This document shows, piece after piece, positions 6,325-12,962 of a stretch of 12,962 bases of DNA; position 1 is the first letter of the stretch, and each line of letters begins with the position of its first letter. The translations under genes and the position numbers were made by a program. The stretch spans positions 1 to 12,962 of the forward strand of contig CAJOKY010000032.1 in assembly GCA_905235425.1 (NCBI GenBank). The letters are read 5' to 3'. Source of the DNA: an uncultured Selenomonadaceae bacterium. GTDB lineage: Bacteria; Bacillota; Negativicutes; Selenomonadales; Selenomonadaceae. The notes under the pieces are model-generated. The model did no database searches, was not told the DNA's origin, and saw only the letters and a program-made list of their open reading frames with translations.

Positions 6325-7412
6325 CTTATCACTTCCAAATCATTATTTATGACGACAACTTCACGTTCATTTGGATAAATATCCTTCTCCATGTTTCTGT
6401 CCGGCAGAATTTCATTTATACCGCAGACTTCAGATGAAATTGCAATCGTTGTATCGTCGCCGCCTACAACTACGGGACGCAATTTTTTCGAGTCACAGCA
6501 AGTCATCATTCTGCCATCAGGCAAACCCGCAATTATCGTATTTGGACCGTTAATTTCAAGGTGCGCAAGCGATTGACGAATTGACAGCAAAATATCTCTA
6601 TCGGGGCGTTCGGCAATTTCGGCAAAAGGCAACGGCGTTATGACGTGTTTGTAGTAGGGAATTGACCATTTCAGCTCATGCAAGACGTAATGCAACGTGT
6701 ATAAAAAATTTTGCGAATCCGATTCAAAGCCGATATAACCGCGATGAAGATTTTTTTGGAACTCTTTATTTTTCGTGTAAAAAGTATTTTCGCCGTTCGC
6801 GCAGAGTGTGTAACCTTGCAAGAAAAACGGATGCGCCGCGTACCGAACAATTTTATAGTTGGTATTCTGCCGGCATTGAACAATGATATTTTTTGAAAGC
6901 AATACTCCGGTATCGTCCCAAAGTCTGAAATAAGTTGCAATGTCGCGCGGATCTCCTATTTCTTTCAGCGTCAACACGTCGGGCCAAAAAGAATAAATGT
7001 AACCTTGTTTTGATTCGGTTAAAATTTTTCGCAGTTCAAGGCGCGTATCCAACAACAAAGTTTCACGCCGCTCTTTATCCTCAATGTGTTCGGGATAATC
7101 ATAATTTCTGAAAATGTAGTACGGCATAGCTTGAATGTCCAAGCCCTTTTGCTTATTTGGTACCGGCAACCATTCAGCCATTTTTATAAAATTCTGCGCC
7201 GCCATATAATCTTCAACCAGCCGCGCACCTTGCTTAGTGCAAGCCATTGATAAAAGCGGCTTGTCTTTGTACAGTGAAAAGACTCCTGCTAAATCCTGCA
7301 TAACCATTGCGAAACCGGAATTGTCGTGACCTTCTTGTTGCGGCAACATTAGACGCAATGCCATTGACGGGTACACCGGCTTTTTACTTTTTATCGCGCC
7401 GATTCTGCACAT
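6312..7412 (-). CDS. Glutamate synthase glutaminase subunit (class II glutamine amidotransferase, GltB1-like)
   Basis: This 366-residue protein hydrolyses glutamine and should channel ammonia to the FMN subunit. Class II amidotransferases use Cys at position 2, freed by Met removal. The ATG at 7412 gives MCRIGAIKS with Cys2 and has GAGG 8 nt upstream, whereas the longer GTG start at 7421 would place the Cys at residue 5 and abut the RBS. LPQQEGHDNSGFAM (23-36) corresponds to the HRG-x-D-S-x-G substrate region of PurF-type domains; the C-terminal part has SSEVCGINEI and an IYPNEREVVVI end typical of this subunit. It lies after a 7-bp repeat array that separates it from glnA. The domain is divergent, so catalytic competence beyond Cys2 is inferred. 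Confidence 0.8.
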   Translation of the reverse strand: MCRIGAIKSKKPVYPSMALRLMLPQQEGHDNSGFAMVMQDLAGVFSLYKDKPLLSMACTKQGARLVEDYMAAQNFIKMAEWLPVPNKQKGLDIQAMPYYIFRNYDYPEHIEDKERRETLLLDTRLELRKILTESKQGYIYSFWPDVLTLKEIGDPRDIATYFRLWDDTGVLLSKNIIVQCRQNTNYKIVRYAAHPFFLQGYTLCANGENTFYTKNKEFQKNLHRGYIGFESDSQNFLYTLHYVLHELKWSIPYYKHVITPLPFAEIAERPDRDILLSIRQSLAHLEINGPNTIIAGLPDGRMMTCCDSKKLRPVVVGGDDTTIAISSEVCGINEILPDRNMEKDIYPNEREVVVINNDLEVIRWKQ

Positions 7413-7433
7413 TTTCAACACCTCGATGGGAAT

Positions 7434-7547
7434 TAGTGAGTAGTAAGTAGGTAGTAGAGAGTAGTTAGTAGTGAGTAGTTAGTAGATAGTAGGAGGTAGA
7501 ATCTACCCCCTACCCTCTACCCTCTACAATCTACTTTCTACCCTCTA
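7434..7547 (-). repeat. Heptanucleotide repeat array forming a large inverted repeat between glnA and gltB1
   Basis: On the plus strand, nine consecutive 7-bp units of the form TAGNNAG (the last TAGGAGG) fill 7434-7496. After TAG at 7497-7499 and a short centre (AATCTA region), six units of CTACNNT/C fill 7503-7544, ending CTA at 7547, directly against the glnA stop. The second set is the reverse complement type of the first, so the transcript can fold into an imperfect stem of roughly 45-50 bp. Since 7 is not a multiple of 3, the TAG of each unit recurs in all three frames. There is no room for a promoter; it may act as a processing, stability or attenuation element, or be a neutral repeat. 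Confidence 0.85.
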
Positions 7548-9431
7548 TTAAATCATATTCTTGCCGTATTCGTCGTAGAGTTGCTTAAGCTCCTCAATCT
7601 TGTCATACATTTCAACCTGCAACTTCGACGCCGTTTCAAAATCGCCGACATTCAACGCATTTGTAAGCCGCGTAAAGAGAGATTTTTTGTCAATCGAATC
7701 TTTAGCAAGATATTCACGAACTGCCTTAATTTTATTCCAGTTATACGAATCCTGATCCGTGCGAAATTCCGTTTCAATGCGATGCATTTTGCGAACAATA
7801 TTTCTCATTTCCGGCAAAATTCGCGAAAGTAATTCAGTTCTCCAACGAAGTAAAGCGCCTTCCTTGAAAGATTTTATAATCTGCGGACGAAGTGTACCGC
7901 CTGCCGATATGACTTTGACTTTTGAAGGATATTTTTCAAACGCCGTCATATTTTCCCAAACCGTAGCGGGAGGTGCGCCAAACATTGCGTCACGTTCTTC
8001 AGCGGTATAATCCTCGAAAACATCTTCTTCACTGCGATAAGCACGATTTTTTTCAAGATAGAGACTATCCTGCCCCGCCTTCTTGCTAAGTTCGGTAAGA
8101 AGATCTATCGACGGACGACCTACGGCAAATTTTATCCCGTCAAGAATTGCGGAGTAAACAGCGGCAAGCACAAGGTACGTATTTGTATAGGGGTTACAAG
8201 CGCGAAGTTCAAAACGCGTTGCCATAGGATTTTTTAAATCGCGAATCAATCCGGCTAAAATGGTACGGTTGCGGCTGGGAATTTTCGGCGTATGTCCGAG
8301 AGAAGTCACGATACAAACCGGCGCTTCAAATCCCGGCTTAAGGCGATTAAGTGAATCATTTGTAGCGCTGACAAAGGGGTTAATGACTTCGTAATTTTTC
8401 AGCAATCCCATAATCGCGCCGTAACCTACCGCACTCATAAAATCTTCCGCAGGATTTTTCGCGGCAAAAAGATTGTGTATTTTACCGTCCGACGTGACAG
8501 CGGCAAGCCCAATGTGCGTATGTTCGCCGTTACCTGCAAGACCGATCATCGGCTTGGCTTTAAAGCTGACTTCAAGACCTTCTGCGCGGAAAGTTTCTTT
8601 AACTATGGTACGCACCAAAATTTCATTGTCCGCCGCCTGTACCGCATCTGCAAAGCGCCAATCAATTTCCAACTGTTCGCATACGTGCGTTAAATGCCCT
8701 GACTCGTCAATCTGCGCCTTAAGTCCGCCAACTTCTTTATGCCCCATTTCGACATTTAAGCCGTACTTATCAAGCTCCACGACGCATTTTTCAAGCGCAC
8801 ACCTAACCGCGCCATGAGTACGTTCCCAATACTGCTCCTGCATAACCTGCGACGCGCTCATTTCTTCGATAGCGGCTTCCTCAAGCGGCGTTTTAACCCA
8901 AAATTCAAGCTCCGTTGCCGACGTGAAACAGATATCGGTAATGTCTTTACAGTTTACGTCAAGCCCTTCAATCGCATCGTTTGAATGGAAAATATCCAAA
9001 AGTTCACGCTTGACATAAGCTAAAGTATCCGTCAAAACTGCGCGGGAATCTACGCGCTTGCCTTCGTGAATCAGAAAGCTTGGTATGCGCAACGTTCCAA
9101 CCGGCTTATTCGTTTCGTCATCAAAATATTCAAAGTTGTAATCGACGAACCAATTAACATTGGGATCAACCGGCATATCAACCTTTGCATTGTTAAGCGT
9201 GGCAATGCCGGGCAAAACTACCGAGCTGCCGTCAGTCTGTACCGCCGTACCTGCAAAAAATTCGTCAATGTCCTTTATGAAAAGTTTCACGGGAATTTTT
9301 TCATCAGTATCATTACCGGCAAGATCAATGCCCATAAGCGACACAAACTTTATTTCGGTATGTTCGCGCAGAAGTTTGATAATTTCATCTTTCGGCGTAT
9401 TCGCCTTAATCGTATAAAGTAAATCTTTCAT
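7548..9431 (-). CDS. glnA: Glutamine synthetase, long form (627 aa)
   Basis: The enzyme makes glutamine from glutamate, ammonia and ATP in the cytosol. The GS catalytic core is clear: ELEFWV (174-179) with metal-binding Glu174/176, MGHKEVGG (229-236), GNGEHTHIGL (300-309) with the catalytic-loop His, LNRLKPGFEAP (361-371), SRNRT (386-390) and MATRFELRACNPYTNTYL (403-420) with the conserved E-x-R pair. Typical GSI is about 440-470 aa; here a C-terminal extension of about 150 residues follows, largely charged and helical (for example 533-575 and 590-627). It is also shorter than typical GSIII (about 700 aa). I could not place a clear GSI-beta adenylylation Tyr site. GGAGG precedes the ATG at 9431 by 10 nt. 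It follows the PII gene by 17 nt, so direct control of GS by PII is possible. Confidence 0.9.
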   Translation of the reverse strand: MKDLLYTIKANTPKDEIIKLLREHTEIKFVSLMGIDLAGNDTDEKIPVKLFIKDIDEFFAGTAVQTDGSSVVLPGIATLNNAKVDMPVDPNVNWFVDYNFEYFDDETNKPVGTLRIPSFLIHEGKRVDSRAVLTDTLAYVKRELLDIFHSNDAIEGLDVNCKDITDICFTSATELEFWVKTPLEEAAIEEMSASQVMQEQYWERTHGAVRCALEKCVVELDKYGLNVEMGHKEVGGLKAQIDESGHLTHVCEQLEIDWRFADAVQAADNEILVRTIVKETFRAEGLEVSFKAKPMIGLAGNGEHTHIGLAAVTSDGKIHNLFAAKNPAEDFMSAVGYGAIMGLLKNYEVINPFVSATNDSLNRLKPGFEAPVCIVTSLGHTPKIPSRNRTILAGLIRDLKNPMATRFELRACNPYTNTYLVLAAVYSAILDGIKFAVGRPSIDLLTELSKKAGQDSLYLEKNRAYRSEEDVFEDYTAEERDAMFGAPPATVWENMTAFEKYPSKVKVISAGGTLRPQIIKSFKEGALLRWRTELLSRILPEMRNIVRKMHRIETEFRTDQDSYNWNKIKAVREYLAKDSIDKKSLFTRLTNALNVGDFETASKLQVEMYDKIEELKQLYDEYGKNMI

Positions 9432-9448
9432 TTTGCTTATGCCTCCAT

Positions 9449-9826
9449 TTATTCCGGCTTTTCGCCCGGTATATCCATTATCGCTTCAACGCCGCGATGC
9501 CCCGTCCTGATTCGTACGGCGTCTGCAAGTTCGTAAACAAAAATTTTCCCGTCACCAAATTTACCTGTACGCAAAACCTTCTGTGCGACTTCCAAAACTT
9601 TTTCAACGGGAATTTCACATACAACCGTTTCAAGTTTAATTTTCGGCACTAAATTCACGTCATATTCCCTGCCGCGATAAACTTCTTTCCTGCCTTTCTG
9701 AAGACCGCACCCATAAACTTGACTGACCGTCATACCAAGTACGCCGATTTCATTTAAAGCGATTTTAAGTTCCTCCAACTTTTCGGGACGTGTTATAATG
9801 TCAATCTTCGTAAGCTTTCTTTCCAT
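9449..9826 (-). CDS. glnK: PII nitrogen regulatory protein (GlnK/GlnB family)
   Basis: PII proteins sense 2-oxoglutarate and ATP/ADP and bind targets such as AmtB. At 125 residues it has normal length with a few extra residues at the N-terminus. The T-loop region GLQKGRKEVYRGREYDVNLVP (about 41-61) contains Tyr50 and Tyr55; by alignment to E. coli GlnB, Tyr55 matches the uridylylated Tyr51. TGKFGDGKIFV and RIRTGHRG match the family's B- and C-loop signatures. Its place directly after amtB sequence is the classic amtB-glnK pairing, indicating it gates the channel. The ATG at 9826 has GGTGAA close upstream; this RBS plus start codon is what was copied in the 256-bp duplication. Confidence 0.93.
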   Translation of the reverse strand: MERKLTKIDIITRPEKLEELKIALNEIGVLGMTVSQVYGCGLQKGRKEVYRGREYDVNLVPKIKLETVVCEIPVEKVLEVAQKVLRTGKFGDGKIFVYELADAVRIRTGHRGVEAIMDIPGEKPE

Positions 9827-10079
9827 TTAATTCACCGCCTCAATCTTGTGAACCGTGTACAGTAGGAAAAAATTTTACGGCGTCCGTTTCCGCCGCACTG
9901 AAGAAAGACGGCGTACCCGTGAACAAGCCGACGTTGTAGCCGCGCTCACCGTGTTCGGTAATGTCAAGACCGTTAATTTCTTCAGTTTCATCTGCCCGCA
10001 GTTCAGTTATAGCGTTGACAACTTTGTAGAGAATTGTAGAGCCGATAACCGCGAAAGTTATTGCAACGCCGATTGAAAT
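9824..10079. repeat. Tandem duplication, unit 1 (256 bp)
   Basis: This unit is followed immediately by a second one (10080-10335) in the same orientation. I count 8 substitutions and no indels, about 97% identity. Each unit runs from the glnK-type start codon (minus-strand ATG) through the RBS and amtB stop into the last 79 codons of amtB. Confidence 0.95.
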
Positions 10080-10082
10080 CAT
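9840..10082 (-). CDS. Duplicated C-terminal fragment of AmtB, 80 aa, with a borrowed start codon
   Basis: Residues 2-80 match AmtB residues 355-433 at all but three positions (two Ser-to-Thr, one Gly-to-Ser relative to amtB). The ATG at 10082 and its GGCGGTGAA ribosome-binding site are a copy of those of glnK, joined in frame to the codon for Ile355. The product would have one membrane helix (about residues 2-26) and the whole cytosolic tail, which is the part of AmtB involved in GlnK regulation in E. coli. It cannot transport ammonium by itself, since the pore and both His residues are missing. The frame is intact with spacing to glnK identical to that between amtB and this ORF (13 nt). It may be a by-product of duplication or a GlnK-binding decoy. 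Confidence 0.6.
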   Translation of the reverse strand: MISIGVAITFAVIGSTILYKVVNAITELRADETEEINGLDITEHGERGYNVGLFTGTPSFFSAAETDAVKFFPTVHGSQD

Positions 10083-10335
10083 TTACTTCACCGCCTCAAT
10101 CTTGTGAACCGTGTACAGTAGGAAAAAATTTTACGGCGTCCGTTTCCGCCGCACCGAAGAAAGACGGCGTACCCGTGAACAAGCCGACGTTGTAGCCGCG
10201 CTCGCCGTGTTCACTAATATCAAGACCGTTAATTTCTTCACTTTCATCTGCCCGCAGTTCAGTTATCGCGTTGACAACTTTGTAGAGAATTGTAGAGCCG
10301 ATAACCGCGAAAGTTATTGCAACGCCGATTGAAAT
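10080..10335. repeat. Tandem duplication, unit 2 (256 bp)
   Basis: Second copy, containing the authentic 3' end of amtB. The differences from unit 1 are three synonymous changes, four bases that alter three codons, and one intergenic base. Confidence 0.95.
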
Positions 10336-11397
10336 AATCTGCGCGAAAAATAAATCTGTTTCGCCGTAAAATAAACCGTTCGCGCCTGCAGGATTTACAG
10401 CCGTTGTCGCCCAAAGCCCCGTTGCAACCGCGCCCCACATTCCGCCTATGCCGTGAATGCCGAAAGCGTCAAGCGAATCATCATAACCGAGCCGCTCTTT
10501 TAATATTGCAACCGCGCAGTAACAAACGCCGCCGCCGATTAATCCTATTGCAAGAGAAGGCAGAATTGTCACGTAACCTGCCGCAGGAGTTATCGCTACA
10601 AGTCCTGCAATGCCGCCGGAAAGTGCGCCTAACAATGTAGGTCTGCCGCCGCGTTTCCATTCCGGCAAAACCCAGCCCAGTACTCCTGCCGCCGCCGCAA
10701 CTTGAGTCACGACAAAAGCATTTGTTGCAAGTTCATTAGCACCAAGCGCTGAACCGGCATTGAATCCAAACCAGCCGACCCAAAGTAACGACGCGCCTAA
10801 AACTGTCATCGGTATGTTATGCGGCACCATTGCAGATTTACCGTAGCCGCGACGCTTACCTAACAATATGCAAATTGTCAAACCGCTGACGCCGCTTAAA
10901 ATGTGAATTACTAAGCCGCCTGCAAAATCCAACGCGCCGAGTTTTGCCAAAAAGCCGCCGCCCCATACCCAATGCGCCATTGGATTGTAAATTAAAATCG
11001 CCCACAGCAACATCAGCAATGCAAATGCCTTGAACTTCATACGTTCGGCAAATGCGCCGGTTATAAGCGCAGGTGTCAACGCCGCGAACATACACTGAAA
11101 TGCCGCAAATGCCAATTCCGGAATCGTTCCGCCGTCAAGAATTTGGTAGCCGATACCGGTAAGTCCGACTTTTGATAAATCACCGATAAAGCCGTTTATA
11201 TCAGCGCCAAATACCATTGTGTAGCCGATTAATATAAATTCGACGCTGACCATACTCAGTATGAACATTGACTGCATTATTGTAGACAAAACATTTTTAC
11301 TGCGTACCATTCCGCCGTAGAAAAGCGCTAATGCAGGCGTCATCAAAAATACCAACGCCGCGCTTACCAATACCCATGCCGTGTCGCCGCTGTTCAT
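10096..11397 (-). CDS. amtB: Ammonium transporter AmtB
   Basis: A full-length, 433-residue integral membrane channel of the Amt/MEP/Rh family with about 11 hydrophobic segments. The pore twin histidines are His165 (GGLVIHILSG) and His315 (FGIHGIGGMWG); Phe104 (CMFAA) and Phe212 (WFGFNAGSA) fit the Phe gate, and HWVWGGG (142-148) holds the conserved Trp. GAFAERMKF (114-122) is a family signature. The N-terminus starts directly with TM1-like sequence, without a long signal peptide. The cytosolic tail (about 374-433) should contact GlnK encoded downstream. It is first in the operon, 38 nt after a predicted transcription start, which fits control by nitrogen supply. Confidence 0.95.
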   Translation of the reverse strand: MNSGDTAWVLVSAALVFLMTPALALFYGGMVRSKNVLSTIMQSMFILSMVSVEFILIGYTMVFGADINGFIGDLSKVGLTGIGYQILDGGTIPELAFAAFQCMFAALTPALITGAFAERMKFKAFALLMLLWAILIYNPMAHWVWGGGFLAKLGALDFAGGLVIHILSGVSGLTICILLGKRRGYGKSAMVPHNIPMTVLGASLLWVGWFGFNAGSALGANELATNAFVVTQVAAAAGVLGWVLPEWKRGGRPTLLGALSGGIAGLVAITPAAGYVTILPSLAIGLIGGGVCYCAVAILKERLGYDDSLDAFGIHGIGGMWGAVATGLWATTAVNPAGANGLFYGETDLFFAQIISIGVAITFAVIGSTILYKVVNAITELRADESEEINGLDISEHGERGYNVGLFTGTPSFFGAAETDAVKFFPTVHGSQD

Positions 11398-11425
11398 AGT
11401 TTTTCACTTCTTTTCAAGAATTTTT

Positions 11426-11435
11426 ATCAGCTGAT
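11426..11435. promoter_or_regulatory. Perfect 10-bp palindrome at the predicted amtB transcription start
   Basis: ATCAGCTGAT is perfectly self-complementary and lies just downstream of the -10 box, over the expected start near 11435. It could be an operator or a chance palindrome; no known regulator site is recognised. Confidence 0.25.
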
Positions 11436-11441
11436 GGCGGG

Positions 11442-11470
11442 ATTTTATCATAACAAAAAAATTATGTAAA
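11442..11470 (-). promoter_or_regulatory. Sigma-70-type promoter of the amtB-glnK-glnA-glutamate synthase-dapL operon
   Basis: On the minus strand TTTACA (11465-11470) and TAAAAT (11442-11447) are both 5/6 matches with 17 bp between. Transcription would begin near 11435, leaving a 38-nt leader. This is the only clear promoter upstream of the whole nine-gene run. Confidence 0.65.
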
Positions 11471-11483
11471 TATCTTAAACTAT

Positions 11484-11516
11484 TGTATTTGAGTATACAT
11501 AAATGGATAAATGTAT
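11484..11516. promoter_or_regulatory. Clustered inverted half-sites upstream of the amtB promoter (candidate operator)
   Basis: TGTAT (11484-11488) faces ATACA (11495-11499) across 6 bp, and ATACAT (11495-11500) faces ATGTAT (11511-11516) across 10 bp, so three half-sites share a middle element. They lie about 50-80 bp upstream of the predicted start, an activator-like position. The site resembles but does not satisfy the GlnR/TnrA consensus (TGTNAN7TNACA), which needs A at position 5. The regulator is unknown. Confidence 0.35.
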
Positions 11517-11550
11517 TCACGCATAATTTTAAACATTTAAGTGAAAAATA

Positions 11551-11588
11551 AAAAAGCTACGGTTACCGATGTGATAACTGTAGCTTTT
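11551..11588 (-). terminator. Rho-independent terminator of bioA
   Basis: Read on the minus strand, AAAAGCTACAGTTA and TAACCGTAGCTTTT form a stem of about 14 bp with one mismatch around a 9-nt loop, followed by more T residues (TTATTTTTC). It starts 25 nt after the bioA stop. The A/T flanks on both sides mean it could also stop plus-strand transcription. Confidence 0.85.
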
Positions 11589-11612
11589 CTCGTCAACACG
11601 TCCTACTGTAAA

Positions 11613-12962
11613 TTATCCGAGCACTTCATTTATTGCCGCACGTGTTAAATTAATCGCCGTTTTTAATTCTTCGCGCGTTATGTTAAGCGGCGGATTAAAG
11701 TACAATACATCGCCGAGCGGACGCAGTAAAAGCCCGCGTTGCAATGCCTTTTTATAAATCGCGTAGCCGGTACGTTTTTTGCCGTCGAATGCGCGCTTAC
11801 TCTTTTTGTCAGCGACAATTTCAAATGCGTTAATCAATCCGATATGACGAATTTCGCCAATATGGGGATGCTCTGCAAATTCGCCCTGCAATTCCTCAAC
11901 AAGCCACTTTGCATTTTCATTAGCCTTTTCTAAAATATTTTGCTCAGTCAAAATTTTTTGCACTGCAAGAGCGGCGGCGCAACCTAAAGGATTTCCGGCA
12001 TAAGTATGACTGTGCAGAAACGCCTTGCCTTCGTTGTAGTCGGCATAAAAAGCATTGTATATTTCATCAGTCACGCAGGTAACGGACATAGGCATATATC
12101 CGCCGGTAAGTCCCTTCGACAAACACATAACGTCCGGCGAAATTTCCGCGTTGTCACAAGCAAACATTTTACCGGTACGACCAAAACCCGTCGCAATTTC
12201 GTCAGCAATTAATTTCACGTCATAAGCATCACAAAGAGCGCGTAATTTTTTCAAGTACAGCGGAGGATAAATTCTCATTCCCGCACTGCCCTGCAAAAGC
12301 GGTTCCAAAATTATCGCGGCACATTCATCAGCGTGCTTTTCAAATTCTCTTTCAGCCGCCGCGAAACATTCACATTGACAATTTTCACGATTTTTGCCGT
12401 ATGGACAGCGATAACAATCCGGCGCCGTAATTGGATAAGTCTGCATCATCATCGGCTTGTAAATCTGCGTATAAATATCAACACTGCCGACCGATAACGC
12501 GCCTATTGTTTCGCCGTGATAACCTTCTGTCAGACAGAAAAATTTTTGCTTTTTAATTTTACCCGTCTGCAAACAGTACTGAAAACACATTTTTAAGGCG
12601 CATTCCACAGCCGCCGAGCCGTTGTCGTTAAAATGGAATTTTGTAATTTTGGCGGGAGTGATTTTAGCTAAATTCTGCGCTACGCGAATTGCCGTTTCAT
12701 GTGAAAAATTTGCAAAAATGACATGCTCCAACTTATCCAACTGTGACTTAATCGCGTTATTTATTTCGTCGTTGCAGTGACCTAAAAGATTAGCCCACCA
12801 CGAACTGACAATGTCTAAATATTTTTTGCCGTGAATATCGTAAAGCCAAACGCCTTTGCCGTGATCCACGATAATCGGCGGCAGTTGCTCATAATCTTTC
12901 ATCTGCGAACAGGGATGCCAAATATACTTAAGGTCTGTTTCTTCCAATGTTTTTAAATTATT
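11613..12962 (-). CDS. bioA: BioA, adenosylmethionine-8-amino-7-oxononanoate aminotransferase (5' end cut by window edge)
   Basis: BioA is a PLP aminotransferase that makes 7,8-diaminopelargonate in biotin synthesis. Numbering from the in-frame TTG at 12947, it shows the family opening YIWHPCSQMKDY (8-19), GSAAVECALKM (110-120), EGYHGETIGALSVG (141-154), the cofactor Asp in IADEIATGFGRTGKMF (247-262), the PLP lysine Lys278 in LSKGLTGGYMP, and HSHTYAGNPLGCAAA (312-326). I do not accept the TTG as start: no RBS precedes it and the frame stays open to the edge (NNLKT...), so the true start is probably just outside. A Cys-rich insert, CYRCPYGKNRENCQCEC (178-194), contains five Cys. It is a separate transcription unit from amtB, closed by its own terminator. 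Confidence 0.92.
   Translation of the reverse strand, partial: NNLKTLEETDLKYIWHPCSQMKDYEQLPPIIVDHGKGVWLYDIHGKKYLDIVSSWWANLLGHCNDEINNAIKSQLDKLEHVIFANFSHETAIRVAQNLAKITPAKITKFHFNDNGSAAVECALKMCFQYCLQTGKIKKQKFFCLTEGYHGETIGALSVGSVDIYTQIYKPMMMQTYPITAPDCYRCPYGKNRENCQCECFAAAEREFEKHADECAAIILEPLLQGSAGMRIYPPLYLKKLRALCDAYDVKLIADEIATGFGRTGKMFACDNAEISPDVMCLSKGLTGGYMPMSVTCVTDEIYNAFYADYNEGKAFLHSHTYAGNPLGCAAALAVQKILTEQNILEKANENAKWLVEELQGEFAEHPHIGEIRHIGLINAFEIVADKKSKRAFDGKKRTGYAIYKKALQRGLLLRPLGDVLYFNPPLNITREELKTAINLTRAAINEVLG

Noticed and set aside
7413..7421. GTG start three codons upstream for the glutaminase subunit
   Set aside because: The catalytic Cys must be residue 2, and the GAGG ribosome-binding site directly abuts this GTG.
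7434..7547. CRISPR array
   Set aside because: Units are only 7 bp, contiguous, without spacers, and reverse orientation midway.
8473..8817. 114-codon plus-strand open frame opposite glnA
   Set aside because: It is a shadow of the conserved GS frame, with no RBS and no recognisable protein features.
9066..9422. 118-codon plus-strand open frame opposite the glnA 5' part
   Set aside because: Antisense shadow of a strongly conserved gene; no start signals or family features.
10856..11095. 79-codon minus-strand frame inside amtB
   Set aside because: It is an out-of-frame shadow within the well-conserved transporter.
12945..12947. TTG as the true bioA start
   Set aside because: No ribosome-binding site precedes it and the frame is open to the window edge, so the start is likely outside.

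Overview
The window looks like a low-to-mid GC chromosome segment from a Firmicutes-type anaerobe. A Negativicutes (Selenomonadales-like) member is my best guess, from the DapL lysine route, the split Fe-S-rich glutamate synthase, the long glutamine synthetase and the Cys-rich BioA. This assignment is inference from gene content, not a database match. Every large gene lies on the minus strand, so transcription runs right to left.

Right end (11613-12962): bioA, cut by the window edge and closed by a strong hairpin terminator (11551-11588). A 215-bp AT-rich gap follows, holding a good promoter (11442-11470) and clustered inverted half-sites for an unknown regulator. From there runs one nitrogen-assimilation operon: amtB (ammonium channel), a duplicated C-terminal piece of amtB, glnK (PII), glnA (long glutamine synthetase), a glutamate synthase split into three genes with an acetyltransferase gene inside it, and dapL. 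Together they import ammonium, sense nitrogen status, make glutamine, convert it to glutamate, and use glutamate to aminate a lysine/peptidoglycan precursor. Gaps are very short or genes overlap, except between glnA and gltB1, where a striking array of 7-bp repeats forms a large inverted repeat.

Left end (1-581): folC begins at 186 and runs off the edge. Between folC and dapL, on the plus strand, sits the most unusual element: a 41-codon gene for a one-helix peptide with a strongly charged tail, having its own promoter, structured leader and terminator. A 32-nt copy of its ribosome-binding/start region lies beyond the terminator, in direct orientation, next to a minus-strand promoter. This is the layout of the Fst/par type I toxin-antitoxin systems: the antisense transcript would be complementary to the toxin start. 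I rate it the best candidate for an undescribed system here.

A second notable event is an exact head-to-tail 256-bp duplication (9824-10079 / 10080-10335). It joined a copy of the glnK start codon in frame to the end of amtB, creating a new 80-codon ORF.
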